Assembly (NCBI GenBank): GCA_002453165.1
Contig: DKGH01000143.1
Coordinates: 1 to 29,404, forward strand
Length of the DNA stretch: 29,404 nt
Reading direction: 5' to 3'
From: Verrucomicrobia bacterium UBA6775
GTDB lineage: Bacteria; Verrucomicrobiota; Verrucomicrobiia; Limisphaerales; UBA1096
Part shown: positions 22,519-29,404 of the stretch, in pieces
How the letters are laid out: each line of letters opens with the position of its first letter
Position numbering within the stretch: the stretch's first letter is position 1
Position numbers and translations under genes: made by a program
Notes under the pieces: generated by a model
The model's database searches: none
What the model saw: the letters and a program-made list of their open reading frames with translations, nothing else
Told to the model about the DNA's origin: nothing

Positions 22519-22539
22519 GGACGGCTGGGATAGCCGTTC
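22519..22539. repeat. 21-nt hairpin repeat, copy 2
   Basis: GGACGGCTG-GGA-TAGCCGTTC, the opposite orientation of copy 1 at 5495-5515 with the same 9-3-9 layout. Preceded by ACAAAACGA, matching the flank of copy 1 (ACAAACGA). It lies 25 nt downstream of the DUF1501 stop in the direction of transcription, so it may act as its terminator. Confidence 0.7.
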
Positions 22540-22563
22540 CCACCTGCTAAGTGCACGATCGAC

Positions 22564-23991
22564 TTAGCCGAAGAGGCTTTCGATCGGTTTGCCGAGGCCG
22601 TCGCGGGTGACGTAGAACGGCCGTTTTTCCACCTCATAGGCGAGCTTGGGCGAGATCCCCATCGCCTTGTAAATTGTGGCGTGCAGATTCTCGATGATGA
22701 CCGGGTCTTTAATCGTCTTGCAGGGGCGCTCGTCGGCAGTGACGCCATGCAGATGGCCCTTTTTGATGCCGCCGCCGAACATCAGCACGGAGCCGGCGTC
22801 GGTGAAGTGGCGGTGCATGCCGTAATGTTTCAGCTCGTTGATCGTGTCCGGCACGTGCACCTGGTCGCGCACCTTGTTGCCCGGTTTGCCCTCGACGAGC
22901 ATGTCACGACTGAACTCGCTGGCCAGCACGATGAGAGTGCGATCGAGCAGGCCGCGCTCCTCGAGGTCGAGCACGAGCTGCGCGATCGGGGCGTCGATCT
23001 GGCGCTTCATGTCGGTGAGGCGTGTGTGGCCGTTTTCGTGGGTGTCCCAGTTGAGGAACGGCACGTACTCTGTGGTCAACTCGATGAACCGCGCGCCGGA
23101 CTCGACGAGCCGCCGCGCCAGCAGGCAGCCGCGCCCGAACTGGCCGGTGTTGTAAATGTCGTAGGTCTCCTTTTTCTCGAGTGACAGGTCGAACGCCTTG
23201 GCGGATGGAGAGGTCAACAGACGATGCGCGTTGTCGAGCGAGCGCAGGAGTGAGTCTTTTTGATAGTCGCTGCCGGCAAGACCGATCGGGCTTTGGTCGA
23301 CCAAATTCTTAAACGCCTTGTAGCGGTTGGCGAAGCGCGACTTGCTCATGCCCTCCGGCGGCCGAACGGTGTTCAGTGCGTGATCTGGGTTGGCGATGTG
23401 GAATGGCCCGTACTCACTGCCGAGGAAACCGGCGGAGTGGAAGGCCTTGAGTTCCTCGCCTTCGCCGACGTCGAGTCGCTGGCCGATGTCGATGAACGCC
23501 GGCATCGCGGGGTCTCGCGGGCCAAGCGTGCGGGCGATCACCGCGCCGATATGTGGGGCGGCCACGGAAAGCGGCGGCGCGTAGCCGGTGTGCCAATGGT
23601 ACTGGTGGCGCGAGTGGAGAATGAAGCCGAGGTCGCCGGCCTTGTAGGTGCGGATCAACGTGCCTCGATCCATCACGTTGCCGACTTTTTCTAGGCCCTT
23701 GGTCAGCTTGATGTTGTCAACCGAAGTATCGATTGCAGGGAAAGTGCTGAGGACTTGGTCGGGCGACAGGCCCTTTTCGTAGGCGGTGTAGCGCTTGGGA
23801 TCGAACGTCTCGGTGGAGGCCATGCCGCCGCCCATCCAAAGCACGATGACCGAGTCGGCCGTTGCCTCGATCTTTTCATTACCGGCCTTGGCTAGGATTT
23901 GGCGCGGGTCTCCGGCGGCCAAGGCGCCCAGAGTTGCGGCGCTGGCGGTCTTGAGGAAATTTCGACGGTTTAAATTCACCTGTTGAGTCAT
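22564..23991 (-). CDS. Tat-exported DUF1501 protein
   Basis: 475 aa from ATG 23991 (MTQQVNLNRRNFLKTASAATLGALAAG), chosen for its Tat signal with RRNFLK at 9-14. DUF1501 proteins have an alkaline-phosphatase/sulfatase-like fold: here VIVLWMGGGMASTETFDPK, the YKAGDLGFILHSRHQYHWHTGY block, ELTTEYVPFLNWDTHENGH and LIVLASEFSRD are seen. Their reaction is unknown. In Planctomycetes and Verrucomicrobia they usually sit next to a DUF1549/DUF1553 cytochrome-like partner; none is present here. The C-terminus FYVTRDGLGKPIESLFG is the usual family ending. Confidence 0.9.
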   Translation of the reverse strand: MTQQVNLNRRNFLKTASAATLGALAAGDPRQILAKAGNEKIEATADSVIVLWMGGGMASTETFDPKRYTAYEKGLSPDQVLSTFPAIDTSVDNIKLTKGLEKVGNVMDRGTLIRTYKAGDLGFILHSRHQYHWHTGYAPPLSVAAPHIGAVIARTLGPRDPAMPAFIDIGQRLDVGEGEELKAFHSAGFLGSEYGPFHIANPDHALNTVRPPEGMSKSRFANRYKAFKNLVDQSPIGLAGSDYQKDSLLRSLDNAHRLLTSPSAKAFDLSLEKKETYDIYNTGQFGRGCLLARRLVESGARFIELTTEYVPFLNWDTHENGHTRLTDMKRQIDAPIAQLVLDLEERGLLDRTLIVLASEFSRDMLVEGKPGNKVRDQVHVPDTINELKHYGMHRHFTDAGSVLMFGGGIKKGHLHGVTADERPCKTIKDPVIIENLHATIYKAMGISPKLAYEVEKRPFYVTRDGLGKPIESLFG

Positions 23992-24067
23992 GCGGGGAAA
24001 GTTGGCCCAAGCGCTCCGGCTTGGCAAGTACCGAAGGGGATAGGGGGCAGGGGTGAGGGGTTAGCCT

Positions 24068-24081
24068 CGCTTGGCCAAGCG
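24068..24081. repeat. Perfect palindrome in the DUF1501-accC gap
   Basis: CGCTTGGCCAAGCG followed by a decayed unit (CTTAGCCGG), 16 nt downstream of the accC stop on the minus strand. A split copy (TTGGCCCAAGCGCT) lies at about 24003-24016. Confidence 0.93.
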
Positions 24082-24097
24082 CTTAGCCGGGCGGACG

Positions 24098-25477
24098 TCA
24101 GGCTTTTTCCTGTATGAGTTCGCGGCGGCCGCCGCCAAGGAGTTCCTCGACGAAGTTGGTGGAGTAGACGCCCCGGCAGAACTCGGGGTCGTGCAGCACG
24201 GCTTTCTCGAACGGGATGGTGGTCTTGATTCCCTCGATGATGTACTCGTCGAGTGCCCGGTTCATTTTGTCCATGGCATCGCGGCGGCTGGTGCCGAAGG
24301 TGATCAGCTTGGCGATCATGGAGTCGTAATGGGTCGGGATGGTGTAGCCGGCATAGGCGTGGCTGTCGAGGCGCACGCCGCGTCCGCCGGGGGCGAAGTA
24401 CATATCAATCTTGCCGGGGCTGGGACGGAAGTCATTCCACGGATCCTCGGCATTGATGCGGCACTCTATGGCGTGGCCACTGATCTTGATGTCGCCCTGT
24501 GAGAGTTTGAGCGGTTCGCCCATGGCGACGAGGATCTGCTGCTTGATGAGGTCGATGCCGGTGACCTCCTCGGTGATCGGGTGCTCGACCTGAATGCGCT
24601 TGTTGACCTCGAGGAAATAGAAGTTTCCCTTGTCGTCGACGATGAACTCGACAGTGCCAGCGTTGGAATACTCGGCATGCTGGGCGATACGCACGGCGGC
24701 CTTGCCCATCTGGGTGCGCAGTTTCTTGTGTTTCTCGAGCAGGGGCGACGGGGTTTCCTCGATGAGTTTCTGGTTGCGACGCTGGATGGAGCAGTCGCGT
24801 TCGCCGAGGTGAATGATGTTGCCCTTCGTGTCGCCAAGGATCTGGAACTCGATGTGGCGCGGGTTCTCAATGAACTTTTCGATGTAAACACCGCTGTTGC
24901 CGAAGGCTTTCTCCGCCTCGTTGCGTGCGGTGTGATAGCCCTTGACGAGGGAGATGTCGTTGTGTGCGGTGCGCATACCCTTGCCGCCGCCGCCGGCTAC
25001 GGCCTTGATCATGACCGGGTAGCCGATGTCCTTGGCAATCTTCAACGCCTCCTGCTCGGTGTCGATGACGTCCTTGGAACCGGGGGGGATCGGCACGCCG
25101 GCCTTGCGGGCCAGTTCGCGGCTGAGCGCCTTGTCCTCGAGGGCGTTCATCGCGGCGGATTTCGGCCCGATAAAGCGGATGTTGCAGCTTTCGCAAACGT
25201 CGGCGAAGTGGGCGTTCTCGGAGAGGAAGCCGTAGCCGGGGTGAATGGCGTCGACGTCGGTGATCTCGGCTGCGCCGATGATGCGGTCGATGCGCAGGTA
25301 ACTTTCGTTGCTGGCGGCGCCGCCGATGCAGATCGCCTCGTCGGCCATCTGTGCGTGCATGGAATTCGCATCCGCCTCTGAGTACACGGCCACGGTTCGG
25401 ATGTTGAGTTCCTTGCAGGCGCGGATGATGCGAACGGCGATCTCCCCGCGGTTGGCTACCAGTATTTTTTCAAACAT
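24098..25477 (-). CDS. accC: Biotin carboxylase subunit of acetyl-CoA carboxylase
   Basis: 459 aa, close to the usual length. It carboxylates the biotin on AccB with ATP and bicarbonate, the first half of malonyl-CoA formation. Seen: ILVANRGEIAVRIIRA, GYGFLSEN, the ATP-grasp Gly-rich loop KAVAGGGGKGMR, GERDCSIQRRNQKLIEE and the catalytic Glu/Arg motif. The last reads FLEVNKRIQVEH, whereas the E. coli enzyme has N-T-R, so Thr is Lys here; the catalytic Glu and Arg are kept. It follows accB by 32 nt and is co-transcribed with it. ATG 25477 is the only sensible start. Confidence 0.96.
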   Translation of the reverse strand: MFEKILVANRGEIAVRIIRACKELNIRTVAVYSEADANSMHAQMADEAICIGGAASNESYLRIDRIIGAAEITDVDAIHPGYGFLSENAHFADVCESCNIRFIGPKSAAMNALEDKALSRELARKAGVPIPPGSKDVIDTEQEALKIAKDIGYPVMIKAVAGGGGKGMRTAHNDISLVKGYHTARNEAEKAFGNSGVYIEKFIENPRHIEFQILGDTKGNIIHLGERDCSIQRRNQKLIEETPSPLLEKHKKLRTQMGKAAVRIAQHAEYSNAGTVEFIVDDKGNFYFLEVNKRIQVEHPITEEVTGIDLIKQQILVAMGEPLKLSQGDIKISGHAIECRINAEDPWNDFRPSPGKIDMYFAPGGRGVRLDSHAYAGYTIPTHYDSMIAKLITFGTSRRDAMDKMNRALDEYIIEGIKTTIPFEKAVLHDPEFCRGVYSTNFVEELLGGGRRELIQEKA

Positions 25478-25509
25478 GCAGTGGAGCTTGGCTAACGATC
25501 AAATTGCAA

Positions 25510-25977
25510 TCAGGCAGGGCGCACGCGGAAAAGCGGCTGGCCGAACTCAACAGGGTTTCCGTTCTCGGTGAGAATCTCGGTGATCACACCGCTCATCTCG
25601 GCCTTGATTTCGTTCATCACCTTCATCGCCTCGACGATGCAGACGACCGTGTCCGCGGAGACGTGGTCGCCGATCTCGACGTACGATTCAGACTCGGGCG
25701 AGGGCGCACGATAAAAGGTGCCGATCATGGGTGACTTGATCTCCGGGTCGTTGGACGCGGGCGGCTCCTCCGCCGGTGCGGCAGCCGGTGCTGCGGCTGG
25801 CATCGGGACGGGCGCCGCCGAGGCCGGGGGCAGATAGTGCTGCACCTGGACGTCGTCCGTCTTGGTGCCGTCGGTGCGACGCAGCTTGATCTTGAAGCCT
25901 TCCTTCTCCATCTCAAAATCGGAGATGGAGTTCTTCTTCATCAAGTCGACAATGCTTTTGATGTCTTTGAATTCCAC
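25510..25977 (-). CDS. accB: Biotin carboxyl carrier protein of acetyl-CoA carboxylase
   Basis: 155 aa from GTG 25977 (VEFKDIKSIVDLMKKN). It carries the biotin between biotin carboxylase and carboxyltransferase. The N-terminal 1-45 matches AccB (IVDLMKKNSISDFEMEKEGFKIKL), followed by a flexible Ala/Pro-rich linker (50-75) and the biotinyl domain 79-155, with the thumb loop GTFYRAPSPES and the biotinylation site EAMKVMNEI, Lys119. The gene order accB-accC is the classical one. A 194-nt divergent spacer separates it from larB. Confidence 0.97.
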   Translation of the reverse strand: MEFKDIKSIVDLMKKNSISDFEMEKEGFKIKLRRTDGTKTDDVQVQHYLPPASAAPVPMPAAAPAAAPAEEPPASNDPEIKSPMIGTFYRAPSPESESYVEIGDHVSADTVVCIVEAMKVMNEIKAEMSGVITEILTENGNPVEFGQPLFRVRPA

Positions 25978-26171
25978 TATGGTAAATCGGTTTTGGGCTC
26001 GGGGCCCCGGGTTGTTGCTCCTTTTCGGCGCTCACGCACCGCATGCCAACGTCGAATAACGTTAACGAGGCGGAGGCTAGTCCTCGCCTCGAGAGGGGTC
26101 AAGGGAGTTTCCCGGGGTCGGGGCGCGATTCCGCGTGACGCCGCGCCGTCCGGAATGTTAATTCCCAGCCG
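25978..26171. promoter_or_regulatory. Divergent accB / larB intergenic region
   Basis: 194 nt holding the control regions of both genes. A hairpin-forming imperfect inverted repeat (GAGGCGGAGG...CCTCGCCTC) lies at 26067-26090, preceded by AACGTTAACG. No copy of the 14-bp palindrome occurs in it. No clear promoter was recognised. Confidence 0.5.
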
Positions 26172-26936
26172 GTGATACCAGAGGAAACCAGCCAGCTTTT
26201 GCAGCGATTCAAGTCCGGCGAAGTGGACGAAGCCGCCGTGCTCAACGCCCTCCGCGCAGAGCCGATCGACGATCTTGGCTTCGCGCAGGTCGACGCGCAC
26301 CGCGCGTTGCGGCAGGGATTTCCCGAGGTCGTATTCGGTGCCGGCAAGACGCCGGAACAGGTTGCCTCCATCGCGGCCAAGGTCATGGACCGGGAGGATC
26401 GCGTGCTGGTGACCCGGGCGGACGCTGCCCACGCGGTGGCCGTGGCGGCCAAGCTGCCGGAGGCGAGGTACCACGAGTCGGCCCGCTGCATCACGGTCGA
26501 GGCCAAGCGCTTGGCCAAGCGCGGGGGAAGCATCGCCGTGCTTTGCGCGGGGACGAGTGACCTGCCGGTGGCCGACGAGGCGGCGGTGACGGCGGATTTC
26601 ATGGGCAACGAGGTGCTGCGCGTGAACGACGTCGGCGTGGCCGGTCTGCACCGGCTGCTTGCGAGTATGCCCAGAGTGCGCGAGGCCAGCGTGATCATCG
26701 CCGTGGCCGGCATGGAGGGGGCACTACCCAGCGTGGTGGCCGGGCTGGTGCACCGACCGGTGATCGCCGTCCCGACAAGCATCGGCTACGGGGCGAACTT
26801 CGGCGGGTTGGCGGCGCTGCTTGGCATGCTCAACAGCTGCGGCAGCGGCGTGACGGTGGTCAACATCGACAACGGTTTCGGGGCCGCCTTCGCCGCGAAC
26901 CAAATCAACTGCCTGGCCAACGAGTCGCCAAGTTGA
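26172..26936 (+). CDS. larB: Nickel pincer cofactor biosynthesis protein LarB
   Basis: 254 aa from GTG 26172 (VIPEETSQLLQRFKSGEV). LarB carboxylates and hydrolyses nicotinic acid adenine dinucleotide to start the nickel-pincer cofactor of lactate racemase-type enzymes. The N-terminal helical part has DDLGFAQVDAHRALRQGFPEVVFGAGKTPEQV; the C-terminal PurE-like part has AVLCAGTSDLPVADEAA, NDVGVAGLHRLL, VAGMEGALPSVVAGL and VIAVPTSIGYG. LarC and LarE are not in this window. A double palindrome unit is read as AKRLAKRG (about 111-118) at the junction between the two parts. Confidence 0.93.
   Translation: MIPEETSQLLQRFKSGEVDEAAVLNALRAEPIDDLGFAQVDAHRALRQGFPEVVFGAGKTPEQVASIAAKVMDREDRVLVTRADAAHAVAVAAKLPEARYHESARCITVEAKRLAKRGGSIAVLCAGTSDLPVADEAAVTADFMGNEVLRVNDVGVAGLHRLLASMPRVREASVIIAVAGMEGALPSVVAGLVHRPVIAVPTSIGYGANFGGLAALLGMLNSCGSGVTVVNIDNGFGAAFAANQINCLANESPS
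26508..26521. repeat. Perfect palindrome inside larB
   Basis: CGCTTGGCCAAGCG, preceded by GGCCAAG of a first partial unit; encodes RLAKR at the domain junction of LarB. Confidence 0.95.
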
Positions 26937-27035
26937 GTTCGCAATCTTCCGCGAATTATCAATTCAGAAATATTTTTTTTGGGCTTTGACTTGGATTTGG
27001 TTTTTCTCCATTTTCCGCGCCGCGTGACTTGGCCG

Positions 27036-27049
27036 CGCTTGGCCAAGCG
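27036..27049. repeat. Perfect palindrome in the larB-topoisomerase gap
   Basis: CGCTTGGCCAAGCG, 30 nt upstream of the topoisomerase start. The rest of the 143-nt gap is T-rich. Confidence 0.95.
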
Positions 27050-27079
27050 CTGAGTCGTTGAATTTTACCAACAAAAGTC

Positions 27080-29404
27080 GTGGGAAAAACACTGGTTATC
27101 GCAGAGAAACCGTCGGTCGCAACCGATATTGCCCGTGTACTCAAGGCGCCGCGCGACAAGTCGAAGGACTTTTTTGAGAACGACGAATACTTTGTTTCCT
27201 CCGCGGTGGGCCACCTGCTGGAGCTGATCGTCCCGGAGGATCAGGACATCAAGCGTGGCAAGTGGACCTTCGACAAGCTGCCCCACATCCCCACTTATTT
27301 TGACCTTCAGCCGATCGCCAAGAGCGAGTCGCGGCTAAAGGTACTGATGCGCCTGCTCCGCACCAAGGACATCGACACCATCGTCAATGCCTGTGACGCC
27401 GGCCGGGAGGGGGAACTGATTTTCCGCTACATCATCCAGTACGCGCAAAAGAAGCTTAAGAAAAAAATGGCGGAGAAGACTGTCACGCGGCTTTGGCTGC
27501 AGTCGATGACGCCGGACGCTATCCGCAAGGGCTTTGCCAATCTGCGAACCGACGAGGCGATGATGCCGCTCGCAAACGCCGCGAGCTGCCGGAGCGAGGC
27601 GGACTGGCTTGTGGGCATCAACGGCACACGCGCGATGACGGCGTTCAACTCCAAGAGCGGCGGCTTTTACCTGACACCGGTCGGCCGGGTACAGACTCCG
27701 ACGCTCGCCGTGGTGGTCGATCGCGAGAAGGAAATCCGTGCATTTGTCCCGGAAGATTACTGGGAGGTGCACGCCACGTTTCAGGCTGAGGCTGGGGAGT
27801 ACACCGGTCGGTGGTTCGACGAGGGATTCAAAAAAGACCCGGACAACGCCCACAAGCGGGCGGAACGCATCTGGGAACAGGCCAGGGCGGACGGTATTCA
27901 GACCAAGTGCGACGGCCAAGCGGGCGAGGTGACCGAGCAGAGCAAGCCGTCGAAACAGGCTGCCCCCATGCTCTTCGACCTGACCACGCTGCAACGCGAA
28001 GCCAATGCGCGGTTTGGTTTCTCGGCGCGCAACACGCTTGGCATCGCGCAGGCGTTGTACGAGCGTCACAAGGTGTTGACCTATCCGCGAACCGATTCGC
28101 GCTGCCTACCAGAGGACTACGTCGACACGATCAAGGAAACCATCGGCGCGCTTGGCCAAGCGAACTACGGCAGTATCGCGAACGACATTCTCAAGAACGA
28201 CTGGGTGCACGGTGGCAACAAGAAGATGTTCAACAATGCGAAGATCTCCGATCACTTCGCGATCATCCCCACCCTCAAGCCGGCGCCATCCACGCTCAAG
28301 GAACAGGAACTGAAAGTGTACGACCTCGTCGTGAAACGGTTCCTCGCTGTGTTTTATCCGTCGGCGGAATTTCTCGTTACCACACGTATCACGCGGGTCG
28401 AGGGCGAGCCGTTCAAGACGGAGGGCAAGGTGCTGGTCAAGCCGGGTTGGCTTGCAGTTTACGGGCGTGACCAAAGCAACAAGGAGGACGCCGGGCATCT
28501 CGTTCCCGTGGCCGAGGCCGAGTCGGTCAACGCCAGCGAGGTGAACGTCGAGGCCAAGGCCACGCGGCCGCCGGCACGATACACCGAGGCCACATTGCTC
28601 AGCGCGATGGAGCACGCCGGCAAGCGGGTCGACGACGAGGAACTGCGCGAGGCGATGAGCGAAAAGGGTCTCGGCACGCCGGCTACTCGCGCGTCGATCA
28701 TCGAGGAATTGATTCGCCACAAGTACATGGTGCGCGAGATGCGCGAACTGATCCCCACGGCGCAGGCGTTCTCACTGATCACGCTGTTGATGGCACTGGA
28801 GGTGGATGCGCTGTCCAGACCGGAATTGACCGGCGATTGGGAGTTTAAGCTCAAGGAGATCGAGCGCGGGAATTTCGACCGGGAGTCGTTCATGAACGAG
28901 ATCCGCTCGATGACCGACCGGATCGTCACGGCGGCCAAGGCCTACGACGGCGACACAGTTCCCGGCGACTATGGCAAACTCGAGACCGCCTGCCCGAATT
29001 GTGGTGGCTTGGTCAAGGAGACCTACAAGCGGTTCCATTGCGAGTTTATGGACTGTGATTTTGGGTTTTGGAAAATCATGGGCGGCCGACAGTTCGAACT
29101 GGCCGAGGCGGATGAACTGGTTGCCAACCGGCGCATCGGGCCGCTGGATGGGTTTCGCAGCAAGATGGGCCGCGCGTTTTCCGCCGAGTTGAAGCTGACC
29201 GCCGAGCACAAGGTCGAGTTCGACTTTGGCAACGACGACGATGACGAGGAGGAAGTCGACTTCAGCGGACAGGAATCGATCGGCGATTGCCCCAAGTGCA
29301 AAGGGCTGGTCTACGAACACGGCCGTGCCTTCGTCTGCGAAAAGAACACCGGCAAGGACCGTAAATGCAGCTTTCGCACTGGCAAGGTCATCCTCAAGCG
29401 CGAC
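27080..29404 (+). CDS. topB: Type IA DNA topoisomerase (topoisomerase III-like; 3' end cut by window)
   Basis: 775 codons are open from GTG 27080 (VGKTLVIAEKPSVATDI) to the window end. Relaxes negative supercoils or decatenates DNA through a transient 5'-phosphotyrosine. The Toprim domain has Glu9 in VIAEKPS and the Asp106 motif DAGREGE. The catalytic Tyr335 lies in TYPRTDSR. PVGRVQTPTLAV, EKGLGTPATRASIIEELI and YTEATLLSAME are the other family blocks. C-terminal zinc-ribbon-type cysteines start at Cys638 (CPNCGG) and Cys737 (CPKCKG), separated by an acidic stretch (DDDDEEE). The TopB assignment rather than TopA rests on the short IAEKPSVA start and the zinc-ribbon tail; both belong to the same family. 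A palindrome is read as ALGQA at about 357-361. Confidence 0.9.
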   Translation, partial: MGKTLVIAEKPSVATDIARVLKAPRDKSKDFFENDEYFVSSAVGHLLELIVPEDQDIKRGKWTFDKLPHIPTYFDLQPIAKSESRLKVLMRLLRTKDIDTIVNACDAGREGELIFRYIIQYAQKKLKKKMAEKTVTRLWLQSMTPDAIRKGFANLRTDEAMMPLANAASCRSEADWLVGINGTRAMTAFNSKSGGFYLTPVGRVQTPTLAVVVDREKEIRAFVPEDYWEVHATFQAEAGEYTGRWFDEGFKKDPDNAHKRAERIWEQARADGIQTKCDGQAGEVTEQSKPSKQAAPMLFDLTTLQREANARFGFSARNTLGIAQALYERHKVLTYPRTDSRCLPEDYVDTIKETIGALGQANYGSIANDILKNDWVHGGNKKMFNNAKISDHFAIIPTLKPAPSTLKEQELKVYDLVVKRFLAVFYPSAEFLVTTRITRVEGEPFKTEGKVLVKPGWLAVYGRDQSNKEDAGHLVPVAEAESVNASEVNVEAKATRPPARYTEATLLSAMEHAGKRVDDEELREAMSEKGLGTPATRASIIEELIRHKYMVREMRELIPTAQAFSLITLLMALEVDALSRPELTGDWEFKLKEIERGNFDRESFMNEIRSMTDRIVTAAKAYDGDTVPGDYGKLETACPNCGGLVKETYKRFHCEFMDCDFGFWKIMGGRQFELAEADELVANRRIGPLDGFRSKMGRAFSAELKLTAEHKVEFDFGNDDDDEEEVDFSGQESIGDCPKCKGLVYEHGRAFVCEKNTGKDRKCSFRTGKVILKRD
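28149..28162. repeat. Perfect palindrome inside the topoisomerase gene
   Basis: CGCTTGGCCAAGCG, read as ALGQA about 22 residues after the catalytic tyrosine. Confidence 0.95.

Larger units (their letters stand above)
22250..22563. other. Repeat-filled intergenic region (314 nt), no gene
   Basis: No credible coding frame. From left to right: palindrome tandem 22266-22282 (TGGCCAAGCGCTTGGC), partial copy at 22309-22315, the nested inverted-repeat element 22318-22484, palindrome 22486-22499, and hairpin-repeat copy 2 at 22519-22539. The left gene (aminotransferase) starts here and the right gene (DUF1501) ends here, so both lie on the minus strand and the aminotransferase promoter should lie within this region; none was clear to me. 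Confidence 0.75.

Noticed and set aside
24581..25381. 266-aa plus-strand frame
   Set aside because: Antisense to accC; the Gly/Asp/Val-rich composition is that of a mirrored high-G+C gene.
1..29404. tRNA, rRNA or transposase genes in the spacers
   Set aside because: No cloverleaf-like arms, rRNA motifs or DDE-type transposase frames were seen on reading the intergenic regions by eye.

Overview
The window looks like a chromosomal segment of a Verrucomicrobiota bacterium, possibly a marine or aquatic subdivision-3-like lineage. This is inferred from gene content: two formylglycine-type sulfatases with export signals, a Tat-exported DUF1501 protein, a GntP permease, a DUF6580 membrane protein, a lysine/alanine-rich histone-H1-like protein, a bacterial deoxyhypusine-synthase-like enzyme and a fused-type ArgA. 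Codon use is high in G+C throughout. No phage, insertion-sequence transposase, CRISPR array, rRNA or tRNA gene was found.

Layout. 1-382: 5' part of a histone-like gene (minus) with a structured leader and an A/T-tract promoter. 383-7873 (minus): DHS-like enzyme -> GT4 glycosyltransferase, then rimO -> pgsA -> pgpA -> a two-lobed exported alpha/beta-hydrolase. 7962-8930 (plus): D-2-hydroxyacid dehydrogenase. 8918-10752 (minus): argA -> L,D-transpeptidase with a 4-nt overlap. 10825-12612 (minus): GntP permease with a soluble insertion. 12821-14395 (plus): sulfatase. 14506-15588 (minus): SppA. 15671-16746 (plus): DUF6580 protein and a metallophosphoesterase. 16829-18271 (plus): second sulfatase. 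18385-21096 (plus): RG-rich unknown protein, then purM. 21128-22249 (minus): class V aminotransferase. 22250-22563: repeat-filled intergenic region. 22564-23991 (minus): DUF1501 protein. 24098-25977 (minus): accB -> accC. 26172-26936 (plus): larB. 27080-end (plus): type IA topoisomerase, cut by the window end.

Most genes are housekeeping: phosphatidylglycerol synthesis, S12 methylthiolation, arginine, purine and fatty-acid synthesis, and topology. They are mixed with genes for sulfated-glycan use and the cell envelope. Short spacings or overlaps suggest coupled pairs: DHS-like/GT4, pgsA/pgpA, argA/LDT, DUF6580/phosphoesterase, RG-rich/purM and accB/accC.

The most striking signal is not a gene. 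A 14-bp palindrome, CGCTTGGCCAAGCG, occurs perfectly nine times in 29 kb, with many near copies. Six of the nine perfect copies lie in the roughly 7% of the window that is intergenic. Several sites carry it as a tandem 12-bp unit. That unit is free of stop codons in all six frames and reads only as (RLAK)n, (LGQA)n or (AWPS)n, so copies inside genes appear as in-frame peptides. Other unexplained items are a nested inverted-repeat element at 22318-22484, a 21-nt hairpin repeat found twice, and the permease with an ExbD/TolR-like insertion.
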